The notes under the pieces: model-generated
Databases searched by the model: none
The model's input: only the letters and a program-made list of their open reading frames with translations
Told to the model about the DNA's origin: nothing
DNA from: an uncultured Alistipes sp.
GTDB lineage: Bacteria; Bacteroidota; Bacteroidia; Bacteroidales; Rikenellaceae
Length of the DNA: 8,861 bases
NCBI GenBank assembly: GCA_958449275.1
Contig: CAUDHE010000092.1
Location: 1 to 8,861 of the forward strand
Direction of reading: 5' to 3'
Program-made: the position numbers and the translations under genes
Part shown: positions 1 to 6,864 of the stretch, piece after piece
How positions within the stretch are numbered: position 1 is the stretch's first letter
How the letters are laid out: each line of letters opens with the position of its first letter

Positions 1-4
1 CGTT

Positions 5-36
5 TTTGCAGATAAGCATATTATTTCATATATTTG
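5..36 (+). promoter_or_regulatory. Bacteroidota-type promoter of valS
   Basis: A TTTG element lies at 5-8 and a TATATTTG element at 29-36, separated by exactly 20 nt. This fits the known Bacteroidota sigma-factor consensus (-33 TTTG, about 19-21 nt, -7 TAnnTTTG). Transcription should begin around 40-43, giving a leader of roughly 67-70 nt before the valS start. The match is sequence-only; no start site is mapped. Confidence 0.75.
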
Positions 37-38
37 CA

Positions 39-80
39 GTTCGGGTCCGTCGTGCGCAGCGACGAACCCGCGACCCGAAC
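39..80 (+). promoter_or_regulatory. Foldable 5' leader of valS
   Basis: The leader contains inverted repeats that can pair in two ways. In one, GTTCGGGTC (39-47) pairs with GACCCGAAC (72-80), enclosing CGTCG (48-52) paired with CGACG (60-64). In the other, CGGGT (42-46) pairs with ACCCG (66-70) around the same inner stem, with one mismatch. The GGGT segment therefore has two alternative partners. The structure sits at the extreme 5' end of the predicted mRNA, so it could stabilise the transcript or control valS; the pairing is seen, the function is inference. It lacks T-box hallmarks. Confidence 0.4.
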
Positions 81-109
81 GGCAAGAAACGTAAAACAAC
101 ATAACAGCT

Positions 110-2734
110 ATGGTAGCAGACAAGTACGCACCGCAGGAGATAGAATCGAAGTGGTACGAGTATTGGATCGAAAACAGACATTTCCACTCGGAGCCCGACG
201 CCCGCGAGCCTTACACGATAGTAATCCCGCCCCCCAACGTGACGGGCATGCTCCACATGGGCCACATGCTCAACAACACGTTGCAGGACGTGTTGATACG
301 CCGCGCGCGTCAACTGGGCAAGAATGCCTGCTGGGTGCCGGGCACCGACCACGCGTCGATAGCCACCGAAGCCAAGGTGGTGGCCAAGCTCAAGGCCGAG
401 GGCATCGACAAGGCGAGCCTTACGCGCGAGGAGTTCCTCGCCCACGCATGGGAGTGGAAAGAGAAGCACGGCGGCATAATACTCAAACAATTGCGCAAAC
501 TGGGCGCATCGTGCGACTGGGACCGCACCTGCTTCACGATGGACGAAGCCCGCACCGAGGGCGTGATAAAGGTATTCGTCGACCTCTACAACAAGGGCAA
601 GATATACCGCGGCGTGCGCATGGTGCACTGGGATCCCTCGGCCAAGACCGCGCTGTCGGACGAGGAGGTGATATACAAGGAGTCGCAGGGCAAGCTCTAC
701 TACCTGCGCTACAAGATCGAGGGCAGCGACCGCTGCCTGATAGTGGCCACCACCCGCCCCGAGACGATTTTGGGCGACACGGCCGTGTGCCTCAACCCCA
801 ATGACGAGCGTTACAAGGACATTCCCGCCGACGCACGCGTGACTGTGCCTTTGGTAGGCCGCTCCATACCCGTCATCCGCGACGAATACGTCGACATAGA
901 GTTCGGTACGGGCGCACTGAAAGTAACCCCCGCGCACGACGTGAACGACTACATGCTCGGGGAAAAATACAATCTCGAGACCATCGACATATTCAACGAC
1001 GACGGCACGATCAACGACAAAGTGGGCATGTACGCGGGTATGGACCGCTTCGAGTGCCGCAAGGTGATCGAAGGCGATTTACAGGCCGCAGGACTCATGG
1101 AGAAGGTGGAGCCCTACACCAACAACGTAGGCTACTCGGAGCGTACGGGCACCGCCATCGAACCCAAGCTCTCGATGCAGTGGTTCCTCTCGATGAAGGA
1201 ACTCGCCGCCCCCGCCGCCAAAGCCGTGGCCGAGGACATCATAAAGTTCATCCCCGCCAAATACAAGAACACCTACCGCTACTGGATGGACAACATCAAG
1301 GACTGGTGCATATCGCGTCAGTTGTGGTGGGGTCAGCGCATTCCGGCCTACTATCTGCCAAAAGGCGGGTACGTGGTGGCCGAGACGGCCGACGAGGCGC
1401 TGGAGCTGGCACGCGCCAAGGCCGGCGATCCGTCGCTCACGCTCGCCGATCTGCGTCAGGACGAGGATGTGCTCGACACATGGTTCAGTTCGTGGCTGTG
1501 GCCCATATCGGTATTCGACGGCATCCGCAACCCCGACAACGACGAGATAAAATATTACTATCCCACCGCCGACCTCATCACGGGTCCCGACATCATATTC
1601 TTCTGGGTGGCACGCATGATTATGGCGGGTTACGAATATCGCGGTGAAAAGCCTTTCGGCAACGTATATTTCACGGGCATCGTGCGCGACAAGCTGGGAC
1701 GCAAAATGTCGAAGCAGCTCGGCAACTCGCCCGATCCGCTTGACCTGATAGCCAAGTACGGCGCCGACGGAATGCGCGTGGCGATGATGCTCTCGTCGTC
1801 GGCCGGCAACGACGTGATGTTCGACGAGGCTCTGTGCGAGCAGGGCCGCAACTTCGGAAACAAGATATGGAACGCCTACCGCCTCGTGAACGGCTGGAGA
1901 GTCGATGCGCAGCTCGCGCAGAGCGACAACGACCGCCTCGCCGTCGAGTGGTTCGGCCATACGCTGGCCGAAGCCGTGGCGGATATCGACGAGTGTTTTG
2001 CGTCGTACCGCATATCGGAGGCGTTCATGCGCATATACAAACTCTTCTGGGACGACTTCAGCGGCTGGTACCTCGAAATGGTGAAGCCCGCTTACGGATC
2101 GCCCACCGATGCGGCGACAATGGAGTCCACCCGCCGCTACTTCGATCTGCTCATGCGTCTCGTGCACCCTTTCATGCCCTTCGTGACGGAGGAGATATGG
2201 CAGGATCTGGCACCCCGCTCGGCAGGCGAATCGATCATGTTCGCCGCATGGCCTGCGCTCGACGCGGCCGACAAGGCACTGCTCGCCCGTTTCGAACTGG
2301 TGAAAGAGGTCGTGACAGCCATCCGCGCCGCCCGCAAGCAGAAGAACATTCCGCAGAAGCAGGCACTCGCGCTCAATGTGGTCGTCGACGAGAACTACCC
2401 TGCCGCCTATGCACCCGTGATAGCCAAGATGGGCAATCTGTCGGAAATAACGCCCGCCACGGAGAAGGATCCCACGGCCGCGGCTTTCATCGTAAAGACC
2501 ACGCAATACTTCATCCCGATGGGCGACAGCATAGACCGCGAGGCCGAGACCAAGAAACTCTCGGACGAACTCGCCTACCTCGAAGGGTTCCTCGCCAGCG
2601 TGATGAAGAAGCTCTCGAACGAACGGTTCGTCAATTCGGCCCCCGAGAAGGTGGTGGCCAACGAACGCGCCAAGAAGGCCGACGCCGAGGCCAAGATAGC
2701 TGCCATAAAGGAGCAATTGCAGGCATTGAAATAG
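110..2734 (+). CDS. valS: Valyl-tRNA synthetase (EC 6.1.1.9)
   Basis: A cytosolic class I aminoacyl-tRNA synthetase that charges tRNA-Val with valine and edits mischarged threonine. The 874-aa protein is full length; known family members run from about 860 to 950 aa. The ATP-binding HIGH motif is HMGH at 49-52, after the ValRS hallmark PPPNVTGMLHMGH. The editing (CP1) domain is at about 190-345, with TTRPET at 214-219 and AHDVND at 275-280. The catalytic core resumes with CISRQLWWGQRIP at 400-412, and the second signature is KMSKQ at 532-536, a variant of KMSKS. An anticodon-binding helical domain follows, with FVTEEIW near 700. The C-terminal 65 residues are a charged coiled coil like the ValRS tRNA arm. 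The start at 110 leaves a 70-nt leader behind a near-consensus promoter, and no upstream in-frame extension is needed. The next gene on the same strand begins 97 bp after the stop, beyond a strong hairpin. Confidence 0.98.
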   Translation: MVADKYAPQEIESKWYEYWIENRHFHSEPDAREPYTIVIPPPNVTGMLHMGHMLNNTLQDVLIRRARQLGKNACWVPGTDHASIATEAKVVAKLKAEGIDKASLTREEFLAHAWEWKEKHGGIILKQLRKLGASCDWDRTCFTMDEARTEGVIKVFVDLYNKGKIYRGVRMVHWDPSAKTALSDEEVIYKESQGKLYYLRYKIEGSDRCLIVATTRPETILGDTAVCLNPNDERYKDIPADARVTVPLVGRSIPVIRDEYVDIEFGTGALKVTPAHDVNDYMLGEKYNLETIDIFNDDGTINDKVGMYAGMDRFECRKVIEGDLQAAGLMEKVEPYTNNVGYSERTGTAIEPKLSMQWFLSMKELAAPAAKAVAEDIIKFIPAKYKNTYRYWMDNIKDWCISRQLWWGQRIPAYYLPKGGYVVAETADEALELARAKAGDPSLTLADLRQDEDVLDTWFSSWLWPISVFDGIRNPDNDEIKYYYPTADLITGPDIIFFWVARMIMAGYEYRGEKPFGNVYFTGIVRDKLGRKMSKQLGNSPDPLDLIAKYGADGMRVAMMLSSSAGNDVMFDEALCEQGRNFGNKIWNAYRLVNGWRVDAQLAQSDNDRLAVEWFGHTLAEAVADIDECFASYRISEAFMRIYKLFWDDFSGWYLEMVKPAYGSPTDAATMESTRRYFDLLMRLVHPFMPFVTEEIWQDLAPRSAGESIMFAAWPALDAADKALLARFELVKEVVTAIRAARKQKNIPQKQALALNVVVDENYPAAYAPVIAKMGNLSEITPATEKDPTAAAFIVKTTQYFIPMGDSIDREAETKKLSDELAYLEGFLASVMKKLSNERFVNSAPEKVVANERAKKADAEAKIAAIKEQLQALK

Positions 2735-2735
2735 T

Positions 2736-2778
2736 CATCGGCGATGGCGGCCCGTCGATGCGGGCCGCCATCGCCATG
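2736..2778 (+). terminator. Strong hairpin after valS, no T-tract
   Basis: A perfect 15-bp inverted repeat (2740-2754 with 2761-2775), very GC-rich, has a 6-nt loop TCGATG. Past a single bulged C at 2739 it is extended by CAT/ATG (2736-2738 with 2776-2778). It begins 2 nt after the valS stop. No run of T follows, so it may act as an inefficient terminator, a 3'-end stabiliser or a processing site. Because no clear promoter was found for the next gene, some read-through into rnhA is plausible. Confidence 0.6.
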
Positions 2779-2831
2779 TTCATGCGATTCGACGTCGGCG
2801 GCGAATCGGCACGGACATCTTTACGATTTTT

Positions 2832-3284
2832 ATGGCACAAGTAACCATATATACCGACGGGTCGGCCCTCGGGAACCCGGGCCCGGGAGGATACGGAATC
2901 GTGCTCCTGTCGGGACCGCACCGCAAGGAGCTGTCGGCAGGCTACCGCCTGACGACCAACAACCGAATGGAGTTGATGGCCGTATGCGTGGCGTTGGAGA
3001 CTCTGAAATTCGACGGATGCGACGTCACCGTATACTCCGATTCGAAATACGTAGTCGACGCAGTAAACCAACGGTGGGTCTTCGGATGGGAGAAGAAGGG
3101 ATTCGCAGGCAAAAAAAACCCCGATCTGTGGATGAGATTTCTGAAAATATATCGCCGCCACGGAGTGCGTTTCGTGTGGGTGAAAGGCCACGCTTCGACT
3201 GCGGAGAACAATCGCTGCGACCAACTCGCCGTCGCGGCGGCCAACGGACCGCGACTGGCGGAAGACACGGGATACATGCCTTGA
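2832..3284 (+). CDS. rnhA: Ribonuclease HI (EC 3.1.26.4)
   Basis: A cytosolic endonuclease that cleaves the RNA strand of RNA-DNA hybrids, removing primers, R-loops and misincorporated ribonucleotides. It is 150 aa, close to E. coli RNase HI (155 aa). The whole active site is visible: D9 in TDGS, E47 in NNRMEL, D70 in YSDSKY and D130 in NRCDQLA, plus H120 in VKGH, which matches E. coli H124. The glycine-rich turn GNPGPGGYG (14-22) is typical. A basic handle-like segment (VFGWEKKGFAGKKNPDLW, 83-100) is present, as in bacterial type HI enzymes. The ATG at 2832 puts D9 at the expected distance from the N-terminus. The stop is 7 nt before the next gene, which implies co-transcription. No convincing promoter lies between the valS hairpin and the start. 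Confidence 0.95.
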   Translation: MAQVTIYTDGSALGNPGPGGYGIVLLSGPHRKELSAGYRLTTNNRMELMAVCVALETLKFDGCDVTVYSDSKYVVDAVNQRWVFGWEKKGFAGKKNPDLWMRFLKIYRRHGVRFVWVKGHASTAENNRCDQLAVAAANGPRLAEDTGYMP

Positions 3285-3291
3285 CACGATT

Positions 3292-4074
3292 ATGAAACTG
3301 ACATTTTTAGGCACGGGAACATCGCAGGGAGTACCTGTCATAGGATGCAAGTGCGAGGTATGCACGTCGTCCGATCCGCGCGACCGCAGACTGCGCACGT
3401 CGGCGATGGCGGAGACGCGCGGACGTCGTCTGCTCATCGACGCGGGACCCGATTTCCGTTACCAAATGCTGCGGGCGGGAGTGAGCCGCGTGGACGCCAT
3501 ACTGCTTACGCACGAACACAAGGACCACATAGGCGGGCTGGACGACGTGCGGGCACTGAACTTCGTCGACTACCCCGTCATACGGCCCGTAGACATATAC
3601 GCCACGGCGCGCACGGCGGCCTGCGTCCGCAAGGATTTCGACTATGCGTTCGTCGAGGACAAGTACAGGGGCGTACCCGAAATACGCCTGCACGAGATAG
3701 ACCCCTCGCAACCCTTCACTGCGGGAGGCGTGGAAGTAGTGCCCATACGCGGCAAGCACTCCGAACGTTTCGACGTGACGGGATACCGCATCGGGGCGCT
3801 CGCATACATGACCGATTTCAAGACGCTGCCGCACGGCGAAGCGGAGAAGTTGAAAGGCGTCGACACGCTGGTAGTGAACGCCCTGCGCTTCGCGCCGCAC
3901 TATTCGCACTTCAATGTCGACGAGGCTGTGGCGCTCATCCGCGAAGTGAAGCCGCGGCAGGCGTATCTCACCCACATATCGCACGACATGGGATTGCATG
4001 CGCTCGCATCGCTCGAACTGCCCGAGGGCGTCAGCCTCGGATACGACACACAGAGCATAGAGACAAACGATTAA
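3292..4074 (+). CDS. PhnP-like metallo-beta-lactamase-fold hydrolase (putative phosphodiesterase)
   Basis: A 260-aa cytosolic metallohydrolase. The metal-binding motif is THEHKDH at 73-79 (ligands H74, H76, D78, H79), with further probable ligands H156 (GKH), D175 (MTDF) and H228 (THISH), and a candidate catalytic H206 (SHF). Near the N-terminus, C19, C21 and C24 (GCKCEVC), together with H231, match the extra structural zinc site known in E. coli PhnP (three Cys plus His225). PhnP is the phosphoribosyl 1,2-cyclic phosphate phosphodiesterase of the C-P lyase pathway, but no phn genes lie nearby. A cyclic-phosphate substrate is therefore only an inference from fold and motifs. Related MBL-fold proteins are widespread in Bacteroidota as single genes. 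It starts 7 nt after rnhA and ends 11 nt before the SDR gene, so the three probably form an operon. Confidence 0.88.
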   Translation: MKLTFLGTGTSQGVPVIGCKCEVCTSSDPRDRRLRTSAMAETRGRRLLIDAGPDFRYQMLRAGVSRVDAILLTHEHKDHIGGLDDVRALNFVDYPVIRPVDIYATARTAACVRKDFDYAFVEDKYRGVPEIRLHEIDPSQPFTAGGVEVVPIRGKHSERFDVTGYRIGALAYMTDFKTLPHGEAEKLKGVDTLVVNALRFAPHYSHFNVDEAVALIREVKPRQAYLTHISHDMGLHALASLELPEGVSLGYDTQSIETND

Positions 4075-4085
4075 CGAACAACGAT

Positions 4086-4904
4086 ATGAAAAACTGTTTA
4101 AAAAACAAAACGGTGGTCATCACGGGAGCGTCGTCGGGCATAGGCGAGGCCATGGCCCGCGAATATGCCGCCGCAGGGGCGCGCGTGGTACTCGGTGCGC
4201 GCAACGGCGACAAACTAGCGGCTCTGTGCGCACGGATAGAGGCGGAAGGAGGTCGAGCGGCATGGCGCGCGACCGACGTGACCAAGGCTGAGGATTGCAA
4301 GATACTGATAGATACGGCAGTCGAGCGATTCGGCGGCGTGGACACGATGATCTGCAATGCGGGCATCTCAATGCGTGCGCTGTTCGACGATCTCGACCTG
4401 AGCGTGTTGCACCGCCTGATGGACGTCAACTTCTGGGGCACCGTCTACTGCACGAAATACGCCCTGCCGTGGCTGCAAAAATCGCACGGTTCGCTGGTAG
4501 GCATATCGTCGGTGGCAGGCATACACGGCTTGCCCGGACGCACGGGATACTCGGCTTCGAAATTCGCCATGACGGGCTTTCTGGAGACCATCCGCATAGA
4601 AAACCTGAAAAAAGGGGTACACGTAATGGTGGCATGTCCGGGATTCACGGCGTCGAACGTACGGTTCTCGGCCCTCACGGCCGACGGGTCGCAGCAGGGA
4701 GCCACGCCTCGCAAGGAGGAGAAGATGATGACACCCGAAGAGGTGGCGCGCATAGTCGAGCGGGGCATAGCACGCCGCAAGCGGCTGTGTCTGATGGAGA
4801 TCGAAGGTCGAGCCACGCACTTCGTGAAGAAATTCGCCCCCGCACTCGTCGACAGACTGTTCTACTACGTCATGTCGAAAGAGCCCGATTCGCCTTTCAA
4901 ATAA
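4086..4904 (+). CDS. SDR-family NAD(P)-dependent oxidoreductase
   Basis: A classical short-chain dehydrogenase/reductase of 272 aa with a Rossmann fold. The cofactor loop is TGASSGIG (13-20). NAG at 91-93 stabilises the central sheet. The catalytic tetrad is N115, S142, Y155 and K159, the last two in YSASK. PGF at 185-187 follows the usual substrate-loop position. R39 after the second strand (GARN) suggests NADP(H) preference, by analogy with the family. The substrate cannot be told from sequence. A basic C-terminal tail (about 230-272) extends beyond the core fold and resembles DHRS7-like SDRs that act on hydrophobic substrates; that is a weak inference. It is last in the rnhA/PhnP-like/SDR run and is followed within 25 nt by a good intrinsic terminator. 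Confidence 0.93.
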   Translation: MKNCLKNKTVVITGASSGIGEAMAREYAAAGARVVLGARNGDKLAALCARIEAEGGRAAWRATDVTKAEDCKILIDTAVERFGGVDTMICNAGISMRALFDDLDLSVLHRLMDVNFWGTVYCTKYALPWLQKSHGSLVGISSVAGIHGLPGRTGYSASKFAMTGFLETIRIENLKKGVHVMVACPGFTASNVRFSALTADGSQQGATPRKEEKMMTPEEVARIVERGIARRKRLCLMEIEGRATHFVKKFAPALVDRLFYYVMSKEPDSPFK

Positions 4905-4925
4905 CAGACATTACGACTTACGATG

Positions 4926-4964
4926 CCCCGACCGATTGCGTACTATCGGTCGGGGTTTGCTTTT
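4926..4964 (+). terminator. Rho-independent terminator of the rnhA-SDR operon
   Basis: CCCCGACCGAT (4926-4936) pairs perfectly with ATCGGTCGGGG (4945-4955), an 11-bp GC-rich stem with an 8-nt loop. It is followed by TTTGCTTTT, a T-rich tract. It lies 21 nt after the SDR stop and separates this operon from the two-component genes. Confidence 0.85.
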
Positions 4965-4998
4965 ACGGCATCGAAGAACGCGATACCCGAATTTTTGT

Positions 4999-5006
4999 TA
5001 TCTTTG
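4999..5006 (+). promoter_or_regulatory. -7 element for the two-component operon
   Basis: TATCTTTG matches the Bacteroidota -7 consensus TAnnTTTG exactly. It ends 5 nt before the ATG chosen for the kinase, so the predicted start of transcription falls on or next to the start codon. No TTTG box is present at the usual 20-nt distance (4975-4978 is AGAA), so the promoter may be weak or activator-dependent. Confidence 0.5.
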
Positions 5007-5011
5007 CGATA

Positions 5012-6079
5012 ATGGAACCCAAGAACAACAAACCTATAATAGGTGAGAATCTTCTCTACTTCATGGTGTGGGCAATGGCCATCCTCGTTCCCATACTCAA
5101 CTCGAAAATGATGTCGGAGGAGCACGTTTATTTGGTGAACATATTCACGGCATGGAGCAAACTGCTGCCCTATTTCGTCATATTCCTGATAAACAACTCG
5201 CTGCTCGCACCGAAATTGCTGCTGCGCAAACATTACGCGTCCTATCTGGCCGCATCGATCGCCATGCTGGCGGTGATATTCTATGCACTGGAGTATTATC
5301 AGGAGAGCATCAGTCTGTCGCCCGTGGCGGGCACGGGTCCCTACATCGTCCACGGACGCGCCTCGTTCACCGATCTCACGTGGTACTGGAACGCATTGCT
5401 GGGCATATTCCTGCTCGGCGCCAACAGCGGCATAAAATACATGTTCAAATCGATGAAAGACGAACAGAAGATGGTCGCACTGGAGCGTCAGAGCCTTCAG
5501 GCTGAGATGGATTATCTGAAATACCAGATCAATCCCCACTTCTTCATGAATACGCTCAACAACATACATGCCCTGATAGACATCGACGCCGAGGCGGCCA
5601 AAGAGACCGTAATCGAACTGTCGAAGATGATGCGTTACGTGCTCTACGATTCGGAACTCGCCGAGACCAGCATAGCCAAGGACATACGCTTCGTGCAGAA
5701 CTACATAAGCCTGATGAAGATACGCTACACGAGCGATATCGATATCCGACTCGACGTGCAGGCTCCGCTGCCTGCCGATGCCAAAATCCCGCCGCTGCTG
5801 CTAATCGTGTTCGTCGAGAACGCATTCAAGCACGGGGTGAGCTACAACAAACCGTCGTTCGTACACATAGCGTTGAAATGCGAAAACGGACGTGCCGTAT
5901 GCGAAGTACGCAATTCACGACACGCCTCGGCGAGCCGCAAGACGGGCGGCAGCGGCATGGGGCTCGAAAACGCGCGCAAACGTCTGGATCTGCTGTTCGG
6001 CGACGACTACGAATTGCAGATCGACGACAGCCGCGACGACGAATACGGAGTGAAACTGACAATACCGATAAAGCAATGA
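5012..6079 (+). CDS. LytS-type membrane sensor histidine kinase
   Basis: A 355-aa sensor kinase of the LytS/YpdA (His_kinase, PF06580-like) class. About four hydrophobic membrane segments are visible (roughly 13-30, 44-62, 74-94 and 122-140). They are followed by a short coiled coil (145-172). The phospho-acceptor motif is QINPHFFMNTLNNI at 172-185, with H176 the phosphorylated histidine. The ATP-binding N-box is VENAFKHG (268-275) and the G-box is GSGMGLENARKRL (313-325). No separate extracytoplasmic or PAS sensor domain is seen, so the signal is probably read by the membrane part; its nature is unknown. The start at 5012 (MEPKNN) keeps the first helix intact. The ATG at 5063 (M18) would cut into it. 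The stop overlaps the regulator start as ATGA, which indicates translational coupling. Confidence 0.92.
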   Translation: MEPKNNKPIIGENLLYFMVWAMAILVPILNSKMMSEEHVYLVNIFTAWSKLLPYFVIFLINNSLLAPKLLLRKHYASYLAASIAMLAVIFYALEYYQESISLSPVAGTGPYIVHGRASFTDLTWYWNALLGIFLLGANSGIKYMFKSMKDEQKMVALERQSLQAEMDYLKYQINPHFFMNTLNNIHALIDIDAEAAKETVIELSKMMRYVLYDSELAETSIAKDIRFVQNYISLMKIRYTSDIDIRLDVQAPLPADAKIPPLLLIVFVENAFKHGVSYNKPSFVHIALKCENGRAVCEVRNSRHASASRKTGGSGMGLENARKRLDLLFGDDYELQIDDSRDDEYGVKLTIPIKQ

Positions 6080-6861
6080 TAAAATACATCGCCATAGACG
6101 ACGAACCTCTGGCTCTGCGACAGATACGAAGCTATGCGGACCGCATACCCGAATTGGAGCCGATAGCGCTGTGCAGCAATGCGGCCGAGGCGCAGAAACT
6201 GCTCGACGAACGGCAGGTCGATCTGCTGTTCGCGGACATCAACATGCCCGACCTGAACGGAGTGGATTTCGTGCGCGGATTGCAGAACCCTCCGATGGTG
6301 ATCTTCACCACCGCCTATTCGGAATACGCGGTGGAGAGTTTCCGCCTCGACGCGGTGGATTATCTGCTCAAGCCCTTCGGATTCGACGACTTCAGCCGTG
6401 CGGTGGGCAAGGCCCGCTCGCTGTCGGAGCTGATGAAACTGCGCGACGCCAAGGAAGCCAAAGATGCCAAGGATGCCGCGACGGCGGAGAGCGAACCCTC
6501 GGGCAACGAGACGGCGAGCAGCGAATACATATCGGTAAAGGCGGGATACAAGGTGTCGCTCGTGAAATACGCCGACATAATATACATGGAGAGCGTGGGC
6601 GAATACGTGCGGATGCACTTGACGGGAGGATCGGCCGTAACGACTCTGTTCCGACTGAAAAACATGGAGAGCGCCCTGCCTGCGGGCCGATTCATGCGCG
6701 TACACCGCTCCTACATAGTCAATCTGGCGCATGTGGCGGGCTATGCGCGCGGACGCGTATATCTCGACAACGAGGAGTACGTTCCCCTGAGCGTCAACTA
6801 CCGCGACGCATTCCGCGAATATATCGAGAGCATGCACCCGGGACAGTCGTACGCAGGATAG
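6076..6861 (+). CDS. LytTR-family response regulator
   Basis: A 261-aa cytosolic DNA-binding response regulator, the probable partner of the kinase whose stop codon it overlaps. The receiver domain covers about 1-115. Its acidic pair is D8/D9, the phospho-acceptor is D54 (FADINMPDLNG), and the conserved T78/T79 and K99 (KPF) are in place. A charged Ala/Lys/Asp/Glu linker (about 120-148) contains a short tandem repeat. The LytTR domain runs from about 150 to 253, with the typical VKAGYKVSLV start, the IIYMES strand and FMRVHRSYIVN at 206-216. Such regulators bind short direct repeats in target promoters. I found no convincing repeat of this kind next to the neighbouring genes, so the target is unknown. 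Its stop lies 3 bp from the end of the convergent gene. Confidence 0.94.
   Translation: MIKYIAIDDEPLALRQIRSYADRIPELEPIALCSNAAEAQKLLDERQVDLLFADINMPDLNGVDFVRGLQNPPMVIFTTAYSEYAVESFRLDAVDYLLKPFGFDDFSRAVGKARSLSELMKLRDAKEAKDAKDAATAESEPSGNETASSEYISVKAGYKVSLVKYADIIYMESVGEYVRMHLTGGSAVTTLFRLKNMESALPAGRFMRVHRSYIVNLAHVAGYARGRVYLDNEEYVPLSVNYRDAFREYIESMHPGQSYAG
6445..6480 (+). repeat. 9-bp tandem repeat in the regulator linker
   Basis: Four imperfect copies of a 9-bp unit stand in a row: GACGCCAAG, GAAGCCAAA, GATGCCAAG, GATGCCGCG. They encode DAK-EAK-DAK-DAA between the receiver and LytTR domains. The unit is a multiple of three, so gain or loss of copies would change linker length without breaking the frame. 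Confidence 0.7.
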
Positions 6862-6864
6862 CCG

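Noticed and set aside
39..109. T-box or other known riboswitch in the valS leader
   Set aside because: The leader is only about 70 nt, has no T-box consensus loop and no specifier stem, and no terminator/antiterminator with a T-run.
26..937. A 303-codon minus-strand open frame over the start of valS and its promoter
   Set aside because: Same compositional artefact; it runs across the valS promoter and leader and has no recognisable domain.
1079..2716. A 545-codon open frame on the minus strand opposite valS
   Set aside because: It is antisense to an unmistakable ValRS, has no family motif, is rich in His/Arg/Val/Gly as expected from reverse-reading GC-rich codons, and has no promoter signal. 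It is a shadow of the codon pattern.
3345..4085. In-frame upstream extension of the SDR gene through the PhnP-like gene
   Set aside because: The extension is the +2 frame of the hydrolase gene, basic and without motifs; the ATG at 4086 places the TGASSGIG loop at residue 13 as the family expects.
4295..5011. In-frame upstream extension of the kinase gene through the SDR gene and terminator
   Set aside because: It would cross an intrinsic terminator and a -7 box and reads as a shadow of the SDR gene; MEPKNN at 5012 directly precedes the first membrane helix.
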